Assembly (NCBI GenBank): GCA_038319025.1
Contig: JBBQCW010000010.1
Location: 46,079-110,078, forward strand
Length of the DNA: 64,000 bases
Direction: 5' to 3'
DNA from: JBBQCW01 sp038319025
Lineage (GTDB): Bacteria; Actinomycetota; Thermoleophilia; Solirubrobacterales; Solirubrobacteraceae
Shown here in pieces: positions 9,436 through 19,448 of this stretch. The notes under the pieces are model-generated. The model saw only the letters and a program-made list of their open reading frames with translations, was not told the origin of the DNA and did not search any database. Position 1 is the first letter of the stretch. Each line of letters opens with the position of its first letter. A program made the position numbers and the translations under genes.

Positions 9436-10248
9436 ATGCACTCCGTGATCCGCCACGTCAGCTCCCGGCTCGTCTTCGACACCCTTGAGCCGGCCAGGCT
9501 CGCCCTCCAGGTCGCCGTCGCCCATCCGCCCGAGCAGCGCACCGAGCGCCTGCACGTCACGGTGAACGGCGTGCCCACCGCGCCGGCCCGGGAGTGGGCC
9601 GAGCCCCACGGCGGCCGGATGCACGTGCTGGACGTTCTGAGCGGAACCGTGGTGGTCGAGTACGAGGCCACCGTCAACGGTGAGGACCCGCCGTCGGTCG
9701 GGCATGAGCAGGAGCACCTCACCTACCTTCGGCCCAGCCGCTACGCCGAGTCTGACCGGCTCGGCGGCTTTGCCTCAACGCAGTTCGGCGCCGTGGACCC
9801 AGGCCGCCTGCAGGTCGAGGCCGTGTCCTCCTGGGTCGGGCAGCGCCTGGCCTATGTGGCTGGCAGCAGCGGGCCGACTGACGGCGCCACCGAGACCCTG
9901 CTCGCCGCCCAGGGCGTGTGCCGCGACTTCGCCCACCTCGTGGTGGCGCTCCTGCGTGCGCTGGAGATGCCGGCCCGCGTCGCCGCCGTGTACGCGCCAG
10001 GGTTGGACCCGATGGATTTCCACGCCGTCGCCGAGGTGTACGTCGAAGACGCATGGCACGTGGTCGACGCGACGCTGCTTGCGCCCCGTACGTCACTCGT
10101 CCGAATCGCCACGGGCCGGGACGCCGCGGACACCGCCTTCCTCTCCTCCTACGGCGGGGACATCGTGCTGCACGAGGCGAGCGTGGTGGCCTACGTCGAC
10201 GGCGCGCTACCGAGCGACGACGTCACGCAGTTCGCGACGCTGGCGTAG
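9436..10248 (+). CDS. transglutaminase-like superfamily protein
   Basis: A 270-residue cytosolic transglutaminase-fold protein. The core triad is visible: Cys162 in GVCRDFAHL, His196 in DFHAVAEVY and Asp211 in VVDAT. An N-terminal beta domain of about 110 residues precedes it, as in the YebA/SMa-type bacterial transglutaminase-like proteins. These often act as cysteine proteases or amidases; the substrate here is unknown. I chose the ATG at 9436; an in-frame GTG at 9418 is possible. It is divergent from purC and convergent with purB. Confidence 0.85.
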   Translation: MHSVIRHVSSRLVFDTLEPARLALQVAVAHPPEQRTERLHVTVNGVPTAPAREWAEPHGGRMHVLDVLSGTVVVEYEATVNGEDPPSVGHEQEHLTYLRPSRYAESDRLGGFASTQFGAVDPGRLQVEAVSSWVGQRLAYVAGSSGPTDGATETLLAAQGVCRDFAHLVVALLRALEMPARVAAVYAPGLDPMDFHAVAEVYVEDAWHVVDATLLAPRTSLVRIATGRDAADTAFLSSYGGDIVLHEASVVAYVDGALPSDDVTQFATLA

Positions 10249-10281
10249 GGCGCGGGGGCGCCGGCGTCACCGACGGTCGAT

Positions 10282-10318
10282 CCCCACCTGAGTCCCGCTG
10301 AGCGGGATCGAGGTGGGG
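10282..10318. terminator. bidirectional hairpin between convergent genes
   Basis: Nested inverted repeat: outer arms CCCCACCT (10282-10289) and AGGTGGGG (10311-10318), inner arms TCCCGCT and AGCGGGA around a single G. There is no T-run, so if it terminates transcription it is of the U-less kind common in high-GC actinobacteria. It separates the transglutaminase gene and purB. Confidence 0.6.
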
Positions 10319-10375
10319 CTCGACGCTCTGATGCGCCCGCTCAGGCCCGGCCCGCCCGGGCACCCGGGCGCCCGC

Positions 10376-11653
10376 TCAGGCGATCGCGTCGAGGCGGCCG
10401 ACGATCTCGGCGGCGTGCGCGGTGTAGGCGCTCGTGTCGAAAACGGCGTCCAGATCCAAAGATGCCGCCGCGGGGTCGGCCTCCAGCAGCGTCCGCAGCG
10501 CGATCCGCTCGTCCCACGCGCGCTGCGCATTCACCTGGGCCACGCGATAGGCCTCGTCGCGTGTCATCCCGCCGGCGACCAGGGCCAGCAGCACGCGCTG
10601 ACTGAACAGCGCGCCGTAGGTCAAACCGACGTTCTCGAGCATCCGATCCTCGTGCACCACAAGACCAGAAACGACGCGGACCGCCAGCGACTGCATGTAA
10701 TCCAAGAGGATCGTGGAGTCGGGCAGGATCACGCGTTCGGCTCCGGAGTGAGAGATGTCGCGCTCGTGCCACAACGCCACGTTCTCGACCGCCGCGCTCG
10801 CGTTGCCGCGCAGCACGCGCGCGAGCCCGGTGATGCGCTCGGTCGTGATCGGGTTGCGCTTGTGGGGCATCGCGGACGAGCCCTTCTGCTTACCCGTCCG
10901 GAACGGTTCCTCGGCCTCGCGGACCTCGGTGCGCTGCAGATGGCGGATCTCCGTGGCCAAGCGCTCCAACCCCGCTCCGGCGAGTGAAATGGCCTGCAGC
11001 AGTTCAGCGTGGCGATCGCGGGCGACGACCTGCGTGGAGACCGGCTCAGCGCCGAGGCCCAGCCGGGCCAGCACGCGGCGCTCAAAGTCCGGCGACGTCG
11101 CGGAGTAGGTGCCGACCGCGCCGGAGATCGCGCCGACGGCCGCCTGAGCGAACGCGCGCTCCAGGCGCTCGGCGTTGCGGTGTGCCTCGAAGGCGAAACC
11201 GGCGAGCTTGATCCCGAAAGTCGTCGGCTCAGCGTGCACCCCGTGGGTGCGCCCCACACAGACCGTGTCCACATGCGCACGGGCCTGCGCGGCCAGCGCC
11301 GCAACTACCTCGCGCGCGCCACCCACGACGATCTCACCCACCAGCGTGAGCTGCACCGCGGTCGCGGTGTCGAGCACGTCGGAGGATGTGAGGCCGTAGT
11401 GGATCCAGCGCCCGGACTCCCCCGCGCTCTCCGACAGTACGTCGACGAACGCGGCGACATCGTGGTCGGTGATCGCCTCGCGCTCCTGCACCGCCGCGAC
11501 GGTGAACGTGGCCGCGCGGATCGCCTTCAGATCGTCCGCCGAAGGGCCTTCCATCTCCTCGCACGCGGCCACCTCTACCCGGCGCCACGCCTCCATCCGG
11601 GCCTCGTCCGTCCAGAGCGCGCCGATCTCCGGGCGGGTGTAGCGATCGATCAC
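10376..11653 (-). CDS. purB: adenylosuccinate lyase
   Basis: Cleaves fumarate from SAICAR and from adenylosuccinate, so it serves both the linear and AMP branches. The 425-residue product has the fumarase/aspartase superfamily signature GSSAMPHKRNP, with the flexible-loop Ser, and the HYGLTSSDVLDTA block. The start is GTG at 11653, overlapping the purE stop as GTGA. It is the last gene of GYD protein-purD-purE-purB. Confidence 0.97.
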   Translation of the reverse strand: MIDRYTRPEIGALWTDEARMEAWRRVEVAACEEMEGPSADDLKAIRAATFTVAAVQEREAITDHDVAAFVDVLSESAGESGRWIHYGLTSSDVLDTATAVQLTLVGEIVVGGAREVVAALAAQARAHVDTVCVGRTHGVHAEPTTFGIKLAGFAFEAHRNAERLERAFAQAAVGAISGAVGTYSATSPDFERRVLARLGLGAEPVSTQVVARDRHAELLQAISLAGAGLERLATEIRHLQRTEVREAEEPFRTGKQKGSSAMPHKRNPITTERITGLARVLRGNASAAVENVALWHERDISHSGAERVILPDSTILLDYMQSLAVRVVSGLVVHEDRMLENVGLTYGALFSQRVLLALVAGGMTRDEAYRVAQVNAQRAWDERIALRTLLEADPAAASLDLDAVFDTSAYTAHAAEIVGRLDAIA

Positions 11654-12120
11654 GCCGAGCCGATGATGCGCGCCGCGAGGTGCCCGGCGTTCTTGGCGTT
11701 GTCCAGGCCGACGGCGGCGACCGGCACGCCCGGAGGCATCTGAATGACCGACAGGATCGCGTCCAGGCCGCCGGCAGCGCTCAAGGCGCTCGAAAGCGGT
11801 ACGCCGATCACCGGCAGGTCAGTGTGAGCGGCGGCTACGCCGGGGAGCGCAGCGGACAGGCCGGCCCCCGCGATGATCACGCGCAGACCGCGCAGGTGCG
11901 CGTTCTGGCAGTAGTCGGCCACCGTCTCAGGATCGCGGTGGGCGGACATGACCCGGATCTCCGACTGGATGCCCTTCTCGGTGAGGACCGCCTCGGCCTT
12001 CTTCATGACCTCCATGTCGGAGGCCGAGCCCATGATGATCCCCACCAGCGGCGTGCCCTCCGCCAGCGCCTGGATCTCGGCCTTCACCTGGGCGTCGGTT
12101 TCCGTCTGAATCTCGGTCAT
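11650..12120 (-). CDS. purE: N5-carboxyaminoimidazole ribonucleotide mutase PurE
   Basis: Class I PurE converts N5-CAIR to CAIR. The 156-residue sequence has an acidic, glutamine-rich N-terminal extension of about 23 residues before the core GIIMGSASDMEVM, then SAHRDPE and AGAGLSAALPGVAAAHT. The ATG at 12120 overlaps the purD stop (ATGA), and the end overlaps purB. No purK, which would make the N5-CAIR substrate, is in this window. Confidence 0.96.
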   Translation of the reverse strand: MTEIQTETDAQVKAEIQALAEGTPLVGIIMGSASDMEVMKKAEAVLTEKGIQSEIRVMSAHRDPETVADYCQNAHLRGLRVIIAGAGLSAALPGVAAAHTDLPVIGVPLSSALSAAGGLDAILSVIQMPPGVPVAAVGLDNAKNAGHLAARIIGSA

Positions 12121-13385
12121 GAGCTGCGCTCCACGGCCCGCTGCGCGATGTCTCGGCGCAGCTGTCGGCCCTCGAAAGTGATCTTGTCCGCCGCAGCATA
12201 AGCCGCGTCGCGGGCGGTCGCCGCCGTGGTGCCGAGCGCGGTCACGTTCAGCACCCGCCCGCCCGCGGTGATGAGTTCGGCCCCTCGGCGTGACGTGCCA
12301 GCATGAGTCAGCTCGATCCCGGCGGGCATGGCGTGCAGGCCCGCGATCACATCGCCTTTGGACGCACTCTCCGGATACCCGCCCGAGGCCAGCACCAACG
12401 TCACGGCCCAGCCGTCGTCAAAGGTGATCTCGATATCCGCCAGGCCGCCCGGGACCATCGCGGCGAGCAGCAGCGCCAATAGGTCTGACCGCAGGCGAGG
12501 CAGCACGGCCTGGGTCTCGGGATCGCCGAAGCGCACGTTGTACTCGAGTACCTTCGGGCCGGTCGCCGTGAGCATGATTCCGGCGTAGAGGACCCCGTGG
12601 AACGGCGTTCCTTCAGCGGCAAGCGCGTCGACGATCGGTTGATGGACGAGCGCGACGAGGTCGGTGACAGCGGCCGCGTCGACGCCCACCACCGGTGAGT
12701 AGGACCCCATCCCGCCGGTGTTCGGGCCCTCGTCGCCGTCGAAGATCCGCTTGTAGTCCTGGGCTGGGGCGAGCGGGTAGGCGCGCTCGCCGTCACAGAG
12801 GGCGAGCAGCGAGACCTCCTCACCCTCCAGGAACTCCTCCACCACCACGCGCGGGTCGTCGTGGCCGAAGCGCCCGTCGACGAGGAAGTCGGTGAGGGTG
12901 GCCAGGGCGGTCGCGGCGTCGAGCGCGATGACCACGCCCTTGCCGGCCGCGAGCCCGTCGTCCTTCAGCACCACGGGGTAGGACGTGATCGCGGCCATCC
13001 CCTCCTCGACCGTGCGAACGACCGACCAGGCGGCCGTCGGCACGCCCGCCTTGTCCATGACCTGCTTGGCGCGGGCCTTGGAACCCTCCAGGGCGGCGGC
13101 CGCCGCGGTGGGACCGAAGGCGGCGATTCCCACCGCCTCAAGCGCGTCGACGAGCCCGGCCACGAGCGGGACCTCAGGCCCGACGACCACGAGGTCGACG
13201 GCCTGCGCCCGCGCGAGGCTAACGAGCCCGGCCACGTCGTCGGCGGCCACGTCGAAGACGTCGGCGTCCGCTTCGATCCCAGGGTTACCTGGGGCCGCGA
13301 TCAGGTCCGGCTGCTGCGGCGACCGCCCGAGGGCCCGCACGATCGCGTGCTCGCGGCCGCCCGAGCCGACCACCAGGACCTTCAA
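12117..13385 (-). CDS. purD: phosphoribosylamine-glycine ligase (GAR synthetase)
   Basis: ATP-grasp ligase joining phosphoribosylamine and glycine. The start is TTG at 13385 (KVLVVGSGGREHAI), giving 422 residues. Family blocks are GPEVPLVAGLVD, GLAAGKGV, the ATP-grasp EEFLEGEEVSLLALCDG, and GGMGSYSPV and EYNVRFGDPETQ for metal and phosphate binding. It follows the GYD gene by 7 nt and overlaps purE by 4 nt. Confidence 0.97.
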   Translation of the reverse strand: MKVLVVGSGGREHAIVRALGRSPQQPDLIAAPGNPGIEADADVFDVAADDVAGLVSLARAQAVDLVVVGPEVPLVAGLVDALEAVGIAAFGPTAAAAALEGSKARAKQVMDKAGVPTAAWSVVRTVEEGMAAITSYPVVLKDDGLAAGKGVVIALDAATALATLTDFLVDGRFGHDDPRVVVEEFLEGEEVSLLALCDGERAYPLAPAQDYKRIFDGDEGPNTGGMGSYSPVVGVDAAAVTDLVALVHQPIVDALAAEGTPFHGVLYAGIMLTATGPKVLEYNVRFGDPETQAVLPRLRSDLLALLLAAMVPGGLADIEITFDDGWAVTLVLASGGYPESASKGDVIAGLHAMPAGIELTHAGTSRRGAELITAGGRVLNVTALGTTAATARDAAYAAADKITFEGRQLRRDIAQRAVERSS

Positions 13386-13392
13386 GAGCCGC

Positions 13393-13674
13393 TCACAGTG
13401 AGGCGATGAAGTCGTCGATCGGGATCGCCGTGAGCGTCTCGTAGCGTGCGGTGCCGCGGGAGCCGAGCTCCAGCGAAGCGCGCGCCATGACGTTCTCGTC
13501 GGGCGCCTCTACGACGTTGATGAAGTCGAAGCGACCGAGGGTCGCCCACTGCGCCTTGACGGTCACGCCGAGCTGTTCCAGCTCGCGGTTAACCTCGCGG
13601 ATGCGCTGCGGGTTGTTCTTCACCGTCTGCACGCCCTCAGGCGTGAGGGTGGACAGCAAGACAAAACTGGGCAT
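13393..13674 (-). CDS. GYD-domain protein of unknown function
   Basis: A 93-residue protein with an alpha/beta ferredoxin-like pattern matching the GYD domain family: LLSTLTPEGVQTVKNNPQRIREV, then LGVTVKAQWATLGRFDFINVVEAPDE, where GRFDF stands in place of the GxYD motif. No catalytic residues are evident. It appears to be the first gene of the purD-purE-purB transcript, but I can see no mechanistic link to purines. Confidence 0.85.
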   Translation of the reverse strand: MPSFVLLSTLTPEGVQTVKNNPQRIREVNRELEQLGVTVKAQWATLGRFDFINVVEAPDENVMARASLELGSRGTARYETLTAIPIDDFIASL

Positions 13675-13809
13675 GAGGCCTCCGAAGGTTCGAACGGCGG
13701 GTGCGCGACCCGTTCTACCCGATCCGCGACGAAAGTGTGGGCATCACCCATACATTTGCCCTACCGTCCGACGAGCCCCGTCGTTTGTCCACCTGTCCAG
13801 AGGAGTTCC

Positions 13810-14493
13810 ATGCCCGGCCGTCGTCTCGCTCCGTTGCTGGCTGTTTTCGCCCTGTCGGTCGGCCTTCCGGCTGTCGCGTCGGGTGCGTCGGTCCAGGTGG
13901 ACCGGGCCTGCTATTTCGACGACGGGACCTCACCCAAGGCCCAACTGGCCGGCACCGGCTTCGCGGCCCTGGCGCCGCTGGCGGTCACGCTCGACGGTCA
14001 GGCGTTCGGCAACGCGACGGCCGACGCGGCCGGCTCGGTTGGCGGCGGCTTTGACGTGCCGGTGCTGACCGGCACGACGGCCGAGCGGCAGCACAGCATC
14101 ACGTTGGCCGGTGGCGGCGCGAGCGCCTCGGCCTCGTTCTCCTCCACCAAGGTGAGCGCCGACTTTTCACCGTCCTCCGGCGACCCGAAGAAACTGAAGG
14201 TCCACTTCCGGGTGTTCGGCATGAACCTCCTGCACGCCAACTCCACCGTCTACGTGCACTATGTGGCGCCCGGCGGCCGGCTGCGGGCGACGTTCTCGAT
14301 CGGCAAGGCGCAGGGGCCGTGCGGTCACATCCTGAGGACGGCGAAGCGCAGGATGTTCCCGTTCGCCGCCAAGTACGGCCTGTGGACCCTGCAGTTCGAC
14401 ACGTCCAAGGCCTACCACAAGGGCACCGGCAACCTGGCCTATCCGTGGGCTCAGGTCGGCGTACGCGTGCGGAAGATCATCGTCTCGCTGTAG
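13810..14493 (+). CDS. secreted protein of unknown function
   Basis: The ATG at 13810 is preceded by a good ribosome site (AGAGGAG, about 5 nt spacing) and opens a signal peptide (MPGRRLAPLLAVFALSVGLP, cleavage near ASG-AS). The remaining roughly 200 residues look all-beta. The first half (AQLAGTGFAALAPLAVTLDG and the following GNATADAAGSVGGGFDVPV) resembles an Ig-like/IPT surface domain. The second half has positively charged FRVFGMNLLHANSTVYVHYVAP and ends KIIVSL. I do not recognise a specific family or function. It is divergent from the GYD gene. Confidence 0.75.
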   Translation: MPGRRLAPLLAVFALSVGLPAVASGASVQVDRACYFDDGTSPKAQLAGTGFAALAPLAVTLDGQAFGNATADAAGSVGGGFDVPVLTGTTAERQHSITLAGGGASASASFSSTKVSADFSPSSGDPKKLKVHFRVFGMNLLHANSTVYVHYVAPGGRLRATFSIGKAQGPCGHILRTAKRRMFPFAAKYGLWTLQFDTSKAYHKGTGNLAYPWAQVGVRVRKIIVSL

Positions 14494-14520
14494 AGCTCAG
14501 GTTGAAGTCCGGGGCGCCGG

Positions 14521-14552
14521 AAAAAGCGGAGCCCGCGACTAGCGCGGGCTCC
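14521..14552 (-). terminator. intrinsic terminator downstream of the tRNA-like gene
   Basis: Read on the minus strand: stem GGAGCCCGCG, loop CTAGT, stem CGCGGGCTCC, then GC and five T (14525-14521). This is a perfect 10-bp hairpin with a T-run, oriented to end minus-strand transcription about 90 nt beyond the tRNA-like gene. It is one of only two classic T-tailed terminators I found in the window. Confidence 0.85.
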
Positions 14553-14640
14553 TGGGCGAAACGCGGGCCGTGCCCGCGCACCTCCTTGACACCGAGAGCT
14601 GGAGCATGACCCTTTTGTGGGCCGAAAACAAGTCTGGCGG

Positions 14641-14729
14641 CGGAGGGCGGGGGACTCGAACCCCAGCCGACCTTGCGGCCGACCACACTCGGTATCAAGG
14701 AGCTCCGGCTCCTCGCCGGTTCACCCTCC
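14641..14729 (-). tRNA. tRNA-like gene with 8/4 acceptor branch, long variable arm, apparent GAU anticodon
   Basis: Minus-strand fold: acceptor GGAGGGTG with CGCCCTCC (8 bp, one G-T pair), G73, then CCG and CCA in the DNA; two-nt linker; D arm CCGGC-GAGGA-GCCGG (5 bp, unusually small loop); anticodon arm GCTCC-TTGATAC-CGAGT (four pairs, one C-C mismatch next to the loop; U33 present; anticodon GAU); variable arm GTCGGCC-GCAA-GGTCGGC (7 bp with a GNRA loop); T arm GGGG-TTCGAGT-CCCC (4 bp). Eight-bp acceptor, 4-bp T stem, short D loop and long variable arm are features of selenocysteine-type and 8/4 serine-type tRNAs. No UCA anticodon is present, and GAU is normal for isoleucine, which uses no long variable arm. 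It could be a functional variant, a suppressor, a regulatory RNA or a decaying tRNA-Ser. It lies 91 nt after clpB on the same strand. Confidence 0.7.
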
Positions 14730-14820
14730 GGCGCCGCATTCCACGCTGGCAGGTCAGGTGCGCCGCGTGGGTGTCGCCGCGTTCCAAATCTGCGTCGTGA
14801 TCGTGCCGTTTGGAGGCCGC

Positions 14821-17388
<2,568 letters not shown>

Positions 17389-17415
17389 GGTGCTTGGCTT
17401 TCTGTTCGTGAAGAT

Positions 17416-17463
17416 CTAAGTCTGCTTGACTAAGATTCTACGGGATGACGGTCAGAAGCACAA
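17416..17463 (-). promoter_or_regulatory. clpB promoter with HAIR-like operator
   Basis: On the minus strand a -35 TTGTGC (17463-17458), a 17-nt spacer and a -10 TAGAAT (17440-17435) form a good vegetative promoter. Immediately downstream is CTTAGT-N7-ACTTAG (17434-17416), which resembles the HspR operator HAIR (CTTGAGT-N7-ACTCAAG) with one base fewer in each half. It would overlap the transcription start. The octamer ACTTAGAT of this region recurs upstream of dnaK at 23312-23305. Confidence 0.6.
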
Positions 17464-17489
17464 GCTGGCTCGAAGCCTGCCGGCGTCGT

Positions 17490-17502
17490 GTACATATTGT
17501 AC
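17490..17502. promoter_or_regulatory. 13-bp palindrome upstream of toxin-antitoxin genes
   Basis: GTACA-TAT-TGTAC is a perfect inverted repeat 31 nt before the antitoxin start, where a Phd-type antitoxin would bind to repress its own operon. Confidence 0.5.
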
Positions 17503-17533
17503 GTAATTAGTCTGTTGAGTACACTCCACTCCC

Positions 17534-17806
17534 ATGGCGACTTCCCCGCTCACCGTCTCCGAAGCGCGTCGGCAGCTCGCGTCGATCATCGACCGTGCGC
17601 GGTCCGAGCACGAGCCTGTGTACCTCGCGCGCCATGGGCGGCGCGTCGCCGCCGTGGTGGACGCCGACGATCTGGACCGCCTGCTGGAGCTTGCCGAGGA
17701 CATGGCCGACATCCGTGCCGCGCAGGAAGCCCGCGATGAGATGGAGGCGACTGCTCAAGCGCCCATCCCGTGGGAGCAGGTCAAGGCGGACCTTGGCCTG
17801 ACGTGA
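17534..17806 (+). CDS. type II antitoxin, Phd/YefM family
   Basis: A 90-residue antitoxin. The N-terminal LTVSEARRQLASIIDRARSEHEPVYLARHGRRVAAVVDADDL is the Phd/YefM DNA-binding and dimerisation fold, followed by an acidic, helical toxin-binding tail (LLELAEDMADIRAAQEARDEMEA). The stop overlaps the toxin start as GTGA, so the pair is translationally coupled. Autoregulation through the palindrome at 17490-17502 is likely. Confidence 0.88.
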   Translation: MATSPLTVSEARRQLASIIDRARSEHEPVYLARHGRRVAAVVDADDLDRLLELAEDMADIRAAQEARDEMEATAQAPIPWEQVKADLGLT

Positions 17807-18069
17807 CGTACGAGATCCGGTTCGCGCCCGCGGCGGCCCGACAGCTGCGGAAGTTCGACCCGCCGGTACGTCGGCGGATCCAGGCAGTAGTGGAACTCTT
17901 GGCGGACGACCCGCGGCCGCCGGCTGCAACCCGACTCGTAGGCGGCGCCGGGGAATGGCGGGTACGCACCGGCGACTACCGCGTCATCTACGAGATCCAG
18001 GACAAGGTGCTGCTGGTGCTCGTGCTGCGCGTCGGGCATCGTCGCGACGTGTACGAAGACCGGAGCTAG
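17803..18069 (+). CDS. type II toxin, RelE/ParE family
   Basis: An 88-residue toxin starting at the GTG at 17803, which overlaps the antitoxin stop by 4 nt. The sequence follows the RelE/ParE pattern: TYEIRFAPAAARQLRKFDPPVRRRI, ELLADDPRPPAATRLVGGAGEWRVRTGDYRVIYEI, ending VLRVGHRRDVYE. The R..DYRVIYEI and VGHRRDVY blocks match RelE-type ribonucleases acting on ribosome-bound mRNA, though ParE-type gyrase inhibition cannot be ruled out. Its end overlaps the convergent gene at 18066 by 4 nt. Confidence 0.88.
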   Translation: MTYEIRFAPAAARQLRKFDPPVRRRIQAVVELLADDPRPPAATRLVGGAGEWRVRTGDYRVIYEIQDKVLLVLVLRVGHRRDVYEDRS

Positions 18070-18986
18070 CCCGCACCCGGCGGCCTTGACGGCGGCGGCG
18101 CGATGTCCCCGGAGGCCGGCGGGGCCAGCGGCGGGAGGTAGCCGCCTACGCCCTGGGCGTCGATCGCGGGGCCGGAGGACAAGCCGACTGCGGGCCGGTA
18201 GGCCGGGGCCATGGGCGCCTGGACCGCCGGGGCAACGGGCGACACGGGCCCTTCGGAGTCACGCAGCGCCAAGTAAAGAAGCGCAAGAAACGTGGCCGTG
18301 ATCGGGTAGGAGATGCAGTGCCCGATGGCGCCCGCCGCGGCGCGCGCCACGAGGGTCGCCACGTCGTGAGCGCCGGGCGCCGCCGACATCGCGATCAGCA
18401 GAACGTTCTGGACGATCCCGGCGAGTACGGCGCCGAGTAGGTAGCCCACGAGAAGCGCCCCAAACGTCGACCACCAGCGGCCGCGCACCAGCGCCGACGA
18501 TCGCCGCAGCGCGCCGGTGCTGCGCTTGCCTTCGACCACCAGCACGGGAACCGCCAGCGACCACAACACCCCCAACCAGATGCCGGGCAGCACAAACAGG
18601 AGCAACCCGCCGACCAGGCCCAACGTGACCAGCACGGTGATGACGGCGAGCGGAAGAATCAGCGTGGCCGCGACGGCCAGCCCTTGCGCCCAGGTGACCT
18701 GGTGGCCGGCACGCGCCTGCAGCGCCACGTGCAGGCAGGCCGCCGTCACAACCACGGACACGAGCAGGCTGACGATCAGGTCGGCCACGATCCCGACGTT
18801 GTACGCGTACTCCGAGTCGGATCCGGCGATCAGCAACGAGGCGCCGACACCGATCGCTCGCAGCGGCACACCGACCACGAGGATGATCCACACCATCGGG
18901 GCGCCGTGTGCGCGCAGCACCTCGATCATCCCCCGCAACAGCTCAGCGATCGGCGCCCGACGGGGGCCGTTCGTCACGGCAGCCAT
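18066..18986 (-). CDS. polytopic membrane protein (GDPD membrane-domain/DUF-type)
   Basis: A 306-residue integral membrane protein with about six hydrophobic segments (for example MVWIILVVGVPLRAIGVGASLLIAG, LIVSLLVSVVVTAACLHVAL and LGVLWSLAVPVLVVEGKRSTGALRRSSALVRGRWW). The last motif, VVEGKRSTGALRRSSALVRGRWW, is characteristic of membrane domains related to the glycerophosphodiester phosphodiesterase membrane region. The C-terminus is a Pro/Ala-rich cytoplasmic tail. It lies 6 nt after hspR and may be at the end of the dnaK operon transcript. The function is unknown. Confidence 0.7.
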   Translation of the reverse strand: MAAVTNGPRRAPIAELLRGMIEVLRAHGAPMVWIILVVGVPLRAIGVGASLLIAGSDSEYAYNVGIVADLIVSLLVSVVVTAACLHVALQARAGHQVTWAQGLAVAATLILPLAVITVLVTLGLVGGLLLFVLPGIWLGVLWSLAVPVLVVEGKRSTGALRRSSALVRGRWWSTFGALLVGYLLGAVLAGIVQNVLLIAMSAAPGAHDVATLVARAAAGAIGHCISYPITATFLALLYLALRDSEGPVSPVAPAVQAPMAPAYRPAVGLSSGPAIDAQGVGGYLPPLAPPASGDIAPPPSRPPGAG

Positions 18987-18992
18987 CGGCGC

Positions 18993-19448
18993 TCAGCCGC
19001 CGCGCGGGCGGCGCGGGTGGGCGACGTCGCGGGCCAGCACGACATCTGTCCGCTTGCTGATCGTCACCAGTTCGGCGCGCTGGGCGCGGCGCACGCGCTC
19101 CACCTCGGCCTCAAGTTCGATGCGGATTTCCTCCGCGCGGGCGCGCATCGCGTCGAGCTGCAGCTGGGCCAGCTCAAGCTCCTGCTCGAGCATGAGCACG
19201 CGCTCGACGCCGGCGAGGTTGAGGCCCAGATCGGTCGTCATCTCCTGGATGCGACGCAGCAGTTCGACGTCGTCCTGGGAATACAGGCGCGTGCCCTTGG
19301 GCGATCGCTTGGGCTCGATCAGCCCGCGGGCCTCGTACATGCGCAGCGTCTGCGGGTGCATCTCGGCCAGTTCGGCCGCGACGGAGATCATGAACACGCC
19401 GCGATCGGCCGACACACTTATGGTGGCGCCCCGGATGCGGCGCGCCAT
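18993..19448 (-). CDS. hspR: heat-shock repressor HspR (MerR family)
   Basis: A 151-residue MerR-type regulator at the end of the dnaK operon, the classical actinobacterial position. The helix-turn-helix MISVAAELAEMHPQTLRMYEARGLIEPKRSPKGTRLYSQDDVELLRRI is typical HspR, followed by a coiled-coil helix (VERVLMLEQELELAQLQLDAMRARAEEIRIELEAEVERVRRAQ). I use the ATG at 19448, which overlaps the dnaJ stop as TGATG; a GTG one codon earlier is also possible. HspR with DnaK as co-repressor binds HAIR sites; candidate targets here are clpB and dnaK. Confidence 0.93.
   Translation of the reverse strand: MARRIRGATISVSADRGVFMISVAAELAEMHPQTLRMYEARGLIEPKRSPKGTRLYSQDDVELLRRIQEMTTDLGLNLAGVERVLMLEQELELAQLQLDAMRARAEEIRIELEAEVERVRRAQRAELVTISKRTDVVLARDVAHPRRPRGG

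Noticed and set aside
14641..14729. Standard selenocysteine tRNA
   Set aside because: The architecture is similar, but the anticodon loop contains no UCA, the D stem is 5 bp, and I saw no selenoprotein or selA/selB gene in the window.
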